Source of the DNA: Spirosoma taeanense
GTDB taxonomy: Bacteria > Bacteroidota > Bacteroidia > Cytophagales > Spirosomataceae
Length of the DNA stretch: 64,000 nucleotides
NCBI RefSeq assembly: GCF_013127955.1
Contig: NZ_CP053435.1
Location: forward strand, 806,001-870,000
Direction of reading: 5' to 3'
Part shown: positions 50,557-58,329 of the stretch, one piece after another
Position numbering within the stretch: position 1 is the stretch's first letter
Layout: every line of letters begins with the position of its first letter
The notes under the pieces: generated by a model
The model's database searches: none
Told to the model about the DNA's origin: nothing
Seen by the model: only the letters and a program-made list of their open reading frames with translations
Program-made: the position numbers and the translations under genes

Positions 50557-51900
50557 ATGACTAAACGAATCGGGCTGCTGGTCGGGCTGCTGTTCTCGAC
50601 AGGTAGCGTTGTTCTGGCTCAGAACAAGCCTAAACCGGAGGACGTGCAGACGTTCACGCTCAAAAACGGCATGAAGTTTATGGTCCTTGAAGACCATTCC
50701 ATCCCTAACGCCAATTTCTATTCCTTCTGGAAAGTTGGTTCGCGCAACGAGGTGCACGGCATTACGGGCCTGTCGCACTTTTTTGAGCACATGATGTTCA
50801 ACGGAGCCAAGAAATACGGCCCTAAGCAGTTCGACCGCGTAATGGAGGCCAACGGCGGTTCCAACAACGCCTACACGACCGAAAACACGACGGTGTATAC
50901 GGACTGGTTTCAGAGCGGAGCCCTGGAAACAATTTTCGACCTCGAAGCCGACCGCATCCGGGACCTGGCGATTGATCCAAAGATGGTAGAGAGCGAGCGG
51001 GGCGTGGTGCTGTCGGAACGCAGCACCGGTCTGGAAAACAGCAACTACCGCGTCATTAACGAGCTGGTGCAGTCGGTCGCGTTTGTCGAGCATCCGTATA
51101 TGTTTCCGGTCATTGGCTTCGAATCCGACATTAAGAAATGGACGCAGGCCGATCTGGAGAAATATTTTAAGACCTACTATTCGCCCAACAACGCCGTGGC
51201 GGTGGTCGTTGGCGACGTAACGGCCGCGCAGGTAAAAAAACTGGCCGAGCAATACCTTGAGCCAATTCCGGCGCAGAAACTGCCCGATAGCCTCCGTACC
51301 GTAGAGCCTCCTCAGAATGGGGAACGCCGGGCCACGACTTATAAGGACATCGCAACGCCGAACATCCTGATGGCCTATCATACGCCCGCTACCCGCCATC
51401 CGGACTATTACGCCCTCGATCTGCTCAGTGGGGTGCTGAGTTCAGGTAACTCGTCGCGGCTGGTTAAATCACTGGTACTCGATTCGACAATCGCGTCGCG
51501 GGTGTTTACGAACATGGATCAGTCGTTCGACCCAAGCCTGTTTTCGGTTTATGCGATTGCCGCCAGTGACATATCGGCCGAAAAACTGGAGCAATCGGTC
51601 CTGAATCAGATCGACAAGGTCATCAACGAAGGCATTACGGATACGGAACTTCAGAAACTAAAGAACCAGAAGCTCATGGAGTTCTACCGGACGATGGAAA
51701 CAATTAACGGAAAAGCCAACTCACTGGGTACCTATGAGCTGTTTTTCGGCGATTACAAGAAACTATACGAAGCCCCATCGCTGTACGAGAAAGTAACGAA
51801 AGAAGACGTACAACGTGTAGCCAGAACCTACCTCACCGCCCGCAATCGTACCGTTGGCTACCTGCTGCCGGAGCCAAAGAAAACGGGAACGACCAACTAA
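50557..51900 (+). CDS. M16 family zinc metallopeptidase (catalytic subunit)
   Basis: This 447-residue exported protein (signal peptide ending near VLAQ-NK) has the inverted zinc motif H74-F-F-E77-H78 (HFFEHMMF) and the third ligand E154 (VVLSE). It has the two-lobe M16 layout and would degrade peptides in the periplasm as a dimer. The ATG at 50557 is chosen because it begins a clean signal peptide; the frame is open back to 50464. It is followed after five bases by a second M16 gene without the zinc motif. Confidence 0.92.
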   Translation: MTKRIGLLVGLLFSTGSVVLAQNKPKPEDVQTFTLKNGMKFMVLEDHSIPNANFYSFWKVGSRNEVHGITGLSHFFEHMMFNGAKKYGPKQFDRVMEANGGSNNAYTTENTTVYTDWFQSGALETIFDLEADRIRDLAIDPKMVESERGVVLSERSTGLENSNYRVINELVQSVAFVEHPYMFPVIGFESDIKKWTQADLEKYFKTYYSPNNAVAVVVGDVTAAQVKKLAEQYLEPIPAQKLPDSLRTVEPPQNGERRATTYKDIATPNILMAYHTPATRHPDYYALDLLSGVLSSGNSSRLVKSLVLDSTIASRVFTNMDQSFDPSLFSVYAIAASDISAEKLEQSVLNQIDKVINEGITDTELQKLKNQKLMEFYRTMETINGKANSLGTYELFFGDYKKLYEAPSLYEKVTKEDVQRVARTYLTARNRTVGYLLPEPKKTGTTN

Positions 51901-51905
51901 TCGGC

Positions 51906-53282
51906 ATGAAAACAATACTGACTCTCATTACGGCCCTGTTTCTGACGGGCCTGGCATCGGCGCAGACCTTCAAGGTGCCGCCCTATCAGAAATTCAAGCT
52001 CAAAAATGGCCTGACCGTTTACCTCATGGAGCAGCACGAGGTGCCGCTTATTAATGTCTCAGCGGTTTTCGATGCCGGGGCGGTGCAGGATGGTAACCGT
52101 TACGGTCTGGCCAATATGACGGCCGATGCCCTGCTGTTTGGCAGTGCCAAATACCCAAAAGCGCAGCTGGAGGAAAAAACCGAGTACGTCGGGGCCAGCA
52201 TTGATACATATGCGGGAAAGGAAGTCGCCAAGCTCTCGGCTTCGTTCGCCGTGAAGGATCAGGACCTGCTGTTCGATATTATTCAGGACGTAATTACCCG
52301 GCCGACGTTCGATCAGGCGGAATTTGATAAGTATAAGCAGCGGCAGCTGCTTCAGCTTACGATGCAGAAAGAAAGCCCGCGGGCCGTGGTGAACTCGTAT
52401 TTCAACCGGTTTGTGTTCGAAGGGCATCCGTATGCCAACCCCGTAACGGGTACACCAACGGCGGTGTCGGCTATCTCGGCCAGCGACGCCCGGCAGTTTT
52501 ATCAGAAAAACTTTACCGCCGACCGGTCAGCCATCGCTATTGTGGGCGACTTCAACACGGCCGACATGAAAAAGCGGATTACCAGCCTGCTGGGGGGCTG
52601 GAAAACGCCAGCTGCGACCTCGCCCAGGCTAACTGACCCTACGTTCGCCTTCTCGGGCAACCGGGTGCTGCTGATCAACAAAGATGACGCCCGCGAAACA
52701 ACGTTCCTGATCGGTGGCAAGGGCATTACGCAGAACAACCCCGATTTTATTCCGGTCACGGTGGTCAACACGATTCTGGGCGGACGGTTTACATCCTGGC
52801 TCAATGACGCGCTGCGGGTTAACTCGGGCCTGACGTACGGAGCCGGGAGCCGGTTTGGTACCTACCGGAACAGCGGTACGTTCGCTATCTCGACATTTAC
52901 CAAAGTGAGCACCACCACGGAGGCAATTGACATGGCCCTGCAGGTACTCGACAGTCTGCACCGTACGGGTATTGACGAAAAAACGCTGACATCGGCCAAG
53001 AATTACGTCAAAGCCGATTTCCCGCCCCGGTACGAGTCGGCGAGTGAGCTGGCCAGTCTGCTGACGGATATGTTCAGCCTGGGTTTCGATGAATCGTTCA
53101 TCAACAACTTCCAGAAAAACGTGGATGGACTGACGGTGGCTAGAACCCGCCAGATTATCGATCAGTATTTCCCGAAAAATAATCTGCAGTTCGTTCTGAT
53201 CGGTAAAGCAGAAACCATTCGGGATAAGGTAAAGAAATACGGGACGATTACTGAGAAGGAAATTAAGGCGGATGGGTTTTAA
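51906..53282 (+). CDS. M16 family peptidase-like protein (non-catalytic subunit)
   Basis: This 458-residue exported protein (signal ending near ASAQ-TF) is homologous to M16 peptidases, but the HxxEH position reads GLANMTADAL, so it cannot bind zinc. LRVNSGLTYGAGSRF in the second lobe keeps the R/Y pair that helps substrate binding in the partner subunit. Active/inactive M16 pairs act together, as in mitochondrial processing peptidase. It starts five bases after the catalytic gene and is followed by a terminator. Confidence 0.92.
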   Translation: MKTILTLITALFLTGLASAQTFKVPPYQKFKLKNGLTVYLMEQHEVPLINVSAVFDAGAVQDGNRYGLANMTADALLFGSAKYPKAQLEEKTEYVGASIDTYAGKEVAKLSASFAVKDQDLLFDIIQDVITRPTFDQAEFDKYKQRQLLQLTMQKESPRAVVNSYFNRFVFEGHPYANPVTGTPTAVSAISASDARQFYQKNFTADRSAIAIVGDFNTADMKKRITSLLGGWKTPAATSPRLTDPTFAFSGNRVLLINKDDARETTFLIGGKGITQNNPDFIPVTVVNTILGGRFTSWLNDALRVNSGLTYGAGSRFGTYRNSGTFAISTFTKVSTTTEAIDMALQVLDSLHRTGIDEKTLTSAKNYVKADFPPRYESASELASLLTDMFSLGFDESFINNFQKNVDGLTVARTRQIIDQYFPKNNLQFVLIGKAETIRDKVKKYGTITEKEIKADGF

Positions 53283-53323
53283 CTCCCCGGCGACACCTGA
53301 GTCGATCCTATTAACAAATGACT

Positions 53324-53359
53324 AAAGGCCAGACGATTATAAAAAGTCTGGCCTTTTTT
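53324..53359 (+). terminator. Terminator of the M16 pair
   Basis: AAAGGCCAGAC (53324-53334) pairs with GTCTGGCCTTT (53346-53356) over an 11-base loop, and more T bases follow. Confidence 0.85.
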
Positions 53360-53445
53360 AGACCTCAATCTGCCGTTTAATTAATAAGGGCCTGCTATAT
53401 GCGTAAACAATGATAGCTTGTACAGTTTTTAACCGTCCGTAACTA

Positions 53446-54582
53446 ATGGCACCAGTTTTACCCGCCGAAACTAAACGACAGGAATCCTACTTTACCTGGC
53501 TCAGAACGATCTATACGGGTTTCTTCGCCAGTAATACCCGTCTGACCTGGATCGATTATGCCCGCGCTGTTTCGATCATGGTCGTTGTGTATGGCCACAC
53601 GGCCACCGGCGTGGCAAAAGCGGTGGGTGGGGTGGCACCCGCTATCCTGTATGTTCCGCAGCTCTATAATCACCGCATGGCGGTATTCTTTCTGGTGTCA
53701 GGCATGTTTATCCAGAGCAGTATCGCCAAGCGGGGCTATAAAGGGTTTGTCTGGAATCGGTTCGCAACCTTACTTTACCCGTATTTTTTGTGGGGCGCAC
53801 TGCAACTGACTACCCAGATTCTGCTGTCGGGACAGACCAACACCAAACGCGACTGGACGTATTATCTGTATCTGTTCTATAATCCCCACGAAGTAGACCA
53901 GTTCTGGTATCTCTACGCGCTTGTGAGCGTAGCTGTTATGTTTGCCCTGACTTTCCACTTTCTCAGGATTCGGGGGCTGTGGCAGGTGGCGCTGGGACTG
54001 GTGATGCGGTATTTCGCGCCGATGGTACAGGACTACAGTGCTCCGTATTACCTGATGTATTTCTACGTCTTCACGGCGGTTGGCTATGTACTGACCGATG
54101 AGATGCTGAAGCGCGATTTGCTTGGTCGGATCAATGCCAAAGCCTGGACCCTGGCTCTGCTACCGGTGTTTGTGGCTTCGCAGTGGTACTGGCACACCAC
54201 GGGCCGAGACAATGTCAATAACATGGTTTATCTGGCAATCACGCTCGGGGGCGTAGCCATGAGTATTCTGGTTTGTTATCTGCTCAGCCGGTGGGGCGCT
54301 GCCCGCTGGATGCGCTTCATAGGCTACCATTCCCTCTATATTTATCTGGTTCACATCTTCATCGTATCGGGCCTGCGCATTGTAGCCACGAAGGTGCTGC
54401 ATTTTTATCAGCCCATACCGCTGATTATCATTGGCATTGTCCTGGGATTAACCTTACCCATTCTATTCTATCACCTGGCCCTGCGCTTTGGTGCCTGGTG
54501 GCTGTTTTCATGCGATAAATCCGAGATGGATGCGTATAAACGCCCGAAACCAGTACCGCAACCGGCGGCTGCCATATCGTAG
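53446..54582 (+). CDS. Membrane acyltransferase (acyltransferase 3 family)
   Basis: This 378-residue protein has about ten predicted membrane segments. WIDYARAVSIMVVVYGHTA near residue 35 carries the family's R and H residues and MAVFFLVSGMFI the second conserved segment. Such proteins transfer acyl groups to surface sugars or other acceptors, acting at the inner membrane. It stands alone between two terminators, so its substrate cannot be guessed from neighbours. Confidence 0.85.
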   Translation: MAPVLPAETKRQESYFTWLRTIYTGFFASNTRLTWIDYARAVSIMVVVYGHTATGVAKAVGGVAPAILYVPQLYNHRMAVFFLVSGMFIQSSIAKRGYKGFVWNRFATLLYPYFLWGALQLTTQILLSGQTNTKRDWTYYLYLFYNPHEVDQFWYLYALVSVAVMFALTFHFLRIRGLWQVALGLVMRYFAPMVQDYSAPYYLMYFYVFTAVGYVLTDEMLKRDLLGRINAKAWTLALLPVFVASQWYWHTTGRDNVNNMVYLAITLGGVAMSILVCYLLSRWGAARWMRFIGYHSLYIYLVHIFIVSGLRIVATKVLHFYQPIPLIIIGIVLGLTLPILFYHLALRFGAWWLFSCDKSEMDAYKRPKPVPQPAAAIS

Positions 54583-54611
54583 CAAGCCAGACCTGTCGTT
54601 AATGAATCTTG

Positions 54612-54640
54612 CAGCCCCGGATAATCGGGGCTGTTTTTTT
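54612..54640 (+). terminator. Terminator of the acyltransferase gene
   Basis: CAGCCCCG (54612-54619) pairs with CGGGGCTG (54626-54633) and seven T bases follow. It is a classic rho-independent terminator. Confidence 0.88.
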
Positions 54641-54656
54641 GTTTGGCCGATACCGC

Positions 54657-54664
54657 TACCTTTG
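54657..54664 (+). promoter_or_regulatory. -7 element of the cobalamin-regulated operon
   Basis: TACCTTTG matches TAnnTTTG exactly. A TTG at 54639-54641 lies 15 bases upstream, a little close for the -33 site. Transcription would start near 54671, exactly where the riboswitch begins. Confidence 0.5.
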
Positions 54665-54671
54665 TCGCGAG

Positions 54672-54870
54672 TTTTCGGTGCCTGATGCTGCTTCGTGGCG
54701 GCTTTCACGGCTTAAAAGGGAATTTGGTGCAAAGCCAAAGCTGTCCCCGCAACTGTCAGTCTCAATAATCAGTCGGTTCCATCTGCGTAGCCACTGCCTG
54801 AAAACGGATATATCCAGCAACAGGTGGGAAGGCCCGAACCGGCGAGACGAGCCAGGAGACCTGCCGACGA
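54672..54870 (+). ncRNA. Cobalamin (B12) riboswitch
   Basis: The conserved core of the cobalamin aptamer is present in order: AAAAGGGAA (54714-54722), GTGCAAAGCC (54727-54736), AGCTGTCCCCGCAACTGT (54739-54756), GCCACTG (54790-54796), GGGAAGGC (54826-54833) and the B12 box GAGCCAGGAGACCTGCC (54849-54865). It binds a cobalamin and lowers expression of the downstream receptor gene when the vitamin is plentiful. The genes that follow fit this regulation. Confidence 0.95.
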
Positions 54871-54903
54871 CCATTCGCTGTTCTGGTGTTCGGAGGAAAC
54901 GTC

Positions 54904-54947
54904 CAGACCGCGTGCCATACGTAGCAGGTGGCTTAAGGTCTGTTTTT
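54904..54947 (+). terminator. Possible riboswitch-controlled attenuator
   Basis: CAGACC (54904-54909) pairs with GGTCTG (54937-54942) and inside it GCCA (54914-54917) pairs with TGGC (54929-54932); five T bases follow. It lies between the aptamer and the start codon, where a terminator controlled by the riboswitch would sit. Control at translation is the alternative. Confidence 0.45.
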
Positions 54948-54959
54948 CCGTTTTAGCAA

Positions 54960-56933
54960 GTGAAGAAAACCCGCTGGTGGTTTCATGGAGCCGTTTGGGC
55001 TGCTCTCATTCTCTCCGGGATGAGGCCTCCGGAGGCATCTGCCCTATCGTCTGAACGCGGCCGGGAACTGGTCTGTCAGGCCGATACCGCCGTGCCGCTG
55101 TCGGCAGTGACGGTGCGGGCCATTGCGCCCGAACGATTTCTGGCGGGGCAGAAGCTCCAGCGCGTTGATTCGACAACCCTTCTTCAATTTCGGTTTGGGA
55201 TGCTGACCGATCTGCTGGCGCTCAACACACCGCTGGCGTTCAAGAGTTACGGTCCGGGTCAACTGGCAACGGTCTCCTTTCGCGGCACGTCGGCGAATCA
55301 CACGGCAGTCCTCTGGAATGGTATCAATATTAACCAGCCCAATCTGGGGCAAACGGATTTTTCGACCCTGCCCGTGGCGGGTTTCGACCGACTGGCCGTG
55401 CAGTACGGCTCCTCGGCAAGCGTCGTGGGTTCCGACGCGGTTGGTGGGAGCGTGCTGCTGGGCAGTAGTCCCGTCTGGAAACCGGGATTTTCAGCAACGC
55501 TTGGCCAGCAGATCGCTAGTTTTCAGAATCATCAGACGCAGGCTGGCATCCGGTATGCAAGCACGCCAGGACAGATTTGGCAGGTAGCGGGAAAAACGTT
55601 TGCGTACCGTAACCAGTTTAACAACGTTTATCCTTATACCGAACGACGCAACTATTTTCTGGAACAGTCCGAAACCGCGCAGCGCGGGCTGGTTCAGGAC
55701 CTTTATTTTCGGCACAGAAGCGGACGGCAACTGTCGGTTAATGCCTGGCTGTCCGACAATGATCTGGTTGTTGCGCCTGACGATACCATCGCCCGCGAAC
55801 GAACCCGAACTCAGTCGGCGCGTTTGCAGGGCACCTATGAAGCCGACCGTCTGACCGTCCGACTTGGCTGGATTCGGGATGTATACGATTACGCCAAGGG
55901 CAATTTTGATGCGCCAAGCCACACCCGAACGGACCGGTTTGTCAACCGCGTCGAGCGGGAGTTCGTACTCTTGCCCACCCGTGAAAGTCTGCGGCTGAAT
56001 CTGCGCATCGGGGGGGAATGGTCGCACTACCGCACCGTAACGGATGGCTACGGCGGACAGCTAATTACCGAAAACCGGGAGGACCTGTACGCCCTGCTGC
56101 GGTTTCAAACGGTCCGCTGGCTTGTATCGGCTAACGTCCGGCAGGCATTTGTAACGCGCTTTAATCCACCCCTGACTCCTTCGCTCGGTGCCGAGTACCG
56201 GCTTGTTCAGCACCGCTCCTTTGCGCTGACAGCTAAAGGGTCGGTAGGCCGCAGTTACCGTGTCCCGACCCTGAACGAACGCTACTGGCTTGGGCTGGGG
56301 AATCCGAATCTGCGGCCCGAACGGGGATTTAATCTGGAAGCCGGACTGGTGGCCAACGCTACGTTAACGGAACCACTCCGTCTGACTGTAGAAGCAACCG
56401 CCTATCAGAACCGCGTGGACGACTGGTCATACTGGAATCCGGACTACGGCTATCGGGTCGAAAACCTGCAACTGGTGGTTTCGAAGGGTCTTGAGCTAAG
56501 TACGAACCTGACGTACACACAGGCCCGCTGGCAGGCAGGGCTGCGGGGCGGCTATGCCTTTATCCAGTCCTCGCAGGAGCGTGCCTATAGTACCTACGCG
56601 CAGGACGTTGTTGGGCGGCAACTGCCTTACGTACCATTGCATACGGGCACGCTGAATATCTTTTTACAGCAACACCGAACGCGCCTGACGGTGCAGACGC
56701 AGGCAACGTCGCGCCGGTACATTACGTTTGACGAAAGTCAGTTTTTCCGGGGCGTCACGCTAACTAATGTTTTGCTGGAGCATACCGTCCGGGTTGGGCC
56801 GGTGGCGGGGCGGGTGCAGGGGCAGGTCAACAACGTATTCGACGCGCTGGCGTTCAGCGTAAAACGAAATGCCTTGCCCGGTCGGAATATAGCAATTAAC
56901 TTATTACTCAATTTATTTCCCAGTACTCCATGA
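54960..56933 (+). CDS. btuB: TonB-dependent vitamin B12 receptor (BtuB-like)
   Basis: This 657-residue outer-membrane protein has a signal peptide (ending near ASALS), a plug domain (about 65-170, LLALNTPLAFKSYGPGQLATVSFRGTSANHTAVLWNG and SVVGSDAVGGSVLLG) and a 22-strand barrel ending in an aromatic-rich strand. Active import of cobalamin with TonB energy is inferred from the cobalamin riboswitch upstream. It starts at GTG, 12 bases after the T run of the possible attenuator. Its TGA overlaps the ATG of the next gene (ATGA at 56930-56933). Confidence 0.9.
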   Translation: MKKTRWWFHGAVWAALILSGMRPPEASALSSERGRELVCQADTAVPLSAVTVRAIAPERFLAGQKLQRVDSTTLLQFRFGMLTDLLALNTPLAFKSYGPGQLATVSFRGTSANHTAVLWNGININQPNLGQTDFSTLPVAGFDRLAVQYGSSASVVGSDAVGGSVLLGSSPVWKPGFSATLGQQIASFQNHQTQAGIRYASTPGQIWQVAGKTFAYRNQFNNVYPYTERRNYFLEQSETAQRGLVQDLYFRHRSGRQLSVNAWLSDNDLVVAPDDTIARERTRTQSARLQGTYEADRLTVRLGWIRDVYDYAKGNFDAPSHTRTDRFVNRVEREFVLLPTRESLRLNLRIGGEWSHYRTVTDGYGGQLITENREDLYALLRFQTVRWLVSANVRQAFVTRFNPPLTPSLGAEYRLVQHRSFALTAKGSVGRSYRVPTLNERYWLGLGNPNLRPERGFNLEAGLVANATLTEPLRLTVEATAYQNRVDDWSYWNPDYGYRVENLQLVVSKGLELSTNLTYTQARWQAGLRGGYAFIQSSQERAYSTYAQDVVGRQLPYVPLHTGTLNIFLQQHRTRLTVQTQATSRRYITFDESQFFRGVTLTNVLLEHTVRVGPVAGRVQGQVNNVFDALAFSVKRNALPGRNIAINLLLNLFPSTP

Positions 56934-58030
56934 ACAACCAATTGAAGAAGAGCATCCTCCTTGGGTTAGTGGCCCTGAGCGCGTGGAATTGTCAAACGCC
57001 AGACCCCCAGCCTTCGCCCTATGAGTCGGGGGCGTATATCTTAAACGCTGGTAATTTTACCGACAACAACGGTTCCATTTCGTTCCTCCCGCGCAACTCA
57101 ACCACCCCGGTAACGGACATTTTCAACGCAGCCAACACCCGTACGCTGACGGGTGGCGTACGCGACTACACCGAAATCGACGGCAAGGGCGTAATTCTGG
57201 TTGACAACAGCACGGCCGGTCAGGATAAGATTGAGGTAGTCGAAGCCGGGACGTTCAAGTCGCTGGTTACGTTTAAAGCTCCCGACGTCGAGAATCCTCG
57301 TTACGTCGTGTATGCCGGCCCGAACAAGGCGTATATCAGCTGCTGGGGCGCAACCGGGAGCGGAACTAATTTCTTCGCCAATCCTGGGTATGTACTGGTT
57401 CTGAATCTGGCCTCGAGAACCATCGCGAAGAAGATTCCGGTAACTAAGGGAGCCGAACGGATGGTTGTAGTCGGGAAGGAAGCCTTCGTCGGGAGCGCCG
57501 GTGGCGACCGCGTTCTGACGGTTATCAACACCGAAACGGATGAAGTGCAGCAGCCCGGTCTCGATATCGGGGTTAATCCCAATCCGATTGCCTTCGACGG
57601 CAACGGAAAACTATGGGCGTATGCTTCTTCAACGAAAGAAATGGTGCGGATAAACCCGAACACTAAGTTTGCCGAAGTCCGGCTGAAGGTAGGCAGTGGC
57701 AGCAAATCGCCCGGCTCGATTGTGCTGAGCGCCGACAAGCAGTTCTTCTATTTTGTGAACTCCTTCTACGACCCGGCGGATAACTACAAAGAAAAAGGCG
57801 AGACGTACCGCTTTTCAATCAACGACACCAGTATTCCGGCTACAACGCCCTTTATTCCGCGCCTGTTCAGTGGTCTGGGCGTTGATTCCAGCGACCCACG
57901 CGGATTGATTTATGCCGGCGTGACGCCCTCCTATAAGCAGGCGGGTTACGTTCTCCGCTATTTGCCCAGTGGTGCGCTGGTTGATTCGGTGCGGGCCGAA
58001 ATTGCCCCGAGTGGGTTTTTCTTCCGTTAA
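56930..58030 (+). CDS. Beta-propeller surface lipoprotein, BtuG-like
   Basis: This 366-residue protein has a lipoprotein signal (SAWNC) and a seven-bladed YncE-like propeller (DUF5074-type): GAYILNAGNFTDNNGSISFLPR, KAYISCWGATGSG, AFVGSAGGDRVLTVINTETDEV and GLIYAGVTPSYKQAGYVLRY. In Bacteroides the propeller lipoprotein BtuG sits on BtuB and binds B12 very tightly. This gene is coupled to btuB by an ATGA overlap under a cobalamin riboswitch, so the same role is likely. Identity with BtuG rests on context more than on residues I can check. Confidence 0.8.
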   Translation: MNNQLKKSILLGLVALSAWNCQTPDPQPSPYESGAYILNAGNFTDNNGSISFLPRNSTTPVTDIFNAANTRTLTGGVRDYTEIDGKGVILVDNSTAGQDKIEVVEAGTFKSLVTFKAPDVENPRYVVYAGPNKAYISCWGATGSGTNFFANPGYVLVLNLASRTIAKKIPVTKGAERMVVVGKEAFVGSAGGDRVLTVINTETDEVQQPGLDIGVNPNPIAFDGNGKLWAYASSTKEMVRINPNTKFAEVRLKVGSGSKSPGSIVLSADKQFFYFVNSFYDPADNYKEKGETYRFSINDTSIPATTPFIPRLFSGLGVDSSDPRGLIYAGVTPSYKQAGYVLRYLPSGALVDSVRAEIAPSGFFFR

Positions 58031-58050
58031 TCCGAAATAACTCTAACATA

Positions 58051-58086
58051 ATCCGGCCCGGTAGGTAGTCCCTGTCGGGCCGGGTT
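58051..58086 (+). terminator. Terminator of the B12 uptake operon
   Basis: CCGGCCCG (58053-58060) pairs with CGGGCCGG (58076-58083) across a 15-base loop and GTTGTTT follows. The stem is G/C-rich, the T run moderate. Confidence 0.65.
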
Positions 58087-58329
58087 GTTTATTGGCTTAG
58101 GCGATTCGTTTTGTCTGATGGCGTAAATTATGAATCTGAAAAGAATTTACGTGCTAAGCAGCGAGATAGGTGGTAAAAAGAGTAGAAAGCAGCCTTCCTA
58201 GGGTTTGATGATGGATGGTTTCTTACGACTGTTCGGGTGAAATTGATTTCCAGATTCTGAAATAAAGACTTTCTTTATCACTATATTTACGGGTTATAAT
58301 ACAATCCATTGCTCTTTCAACTGTTCCTT

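Larger units (their letters stand above)
54583..54959. other. Leader region of the B12 uptake operon
   Basis: This interval holds, in order, the terminator of the acyltransferase gene (54612-54640), a -7 promoter element (54657-54664), a cobalamin riboswitch (about 54672-54870) and a possible attenuator hairpin (54904-54947) just before the GTG start at 54960. Confidence 0.8.
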
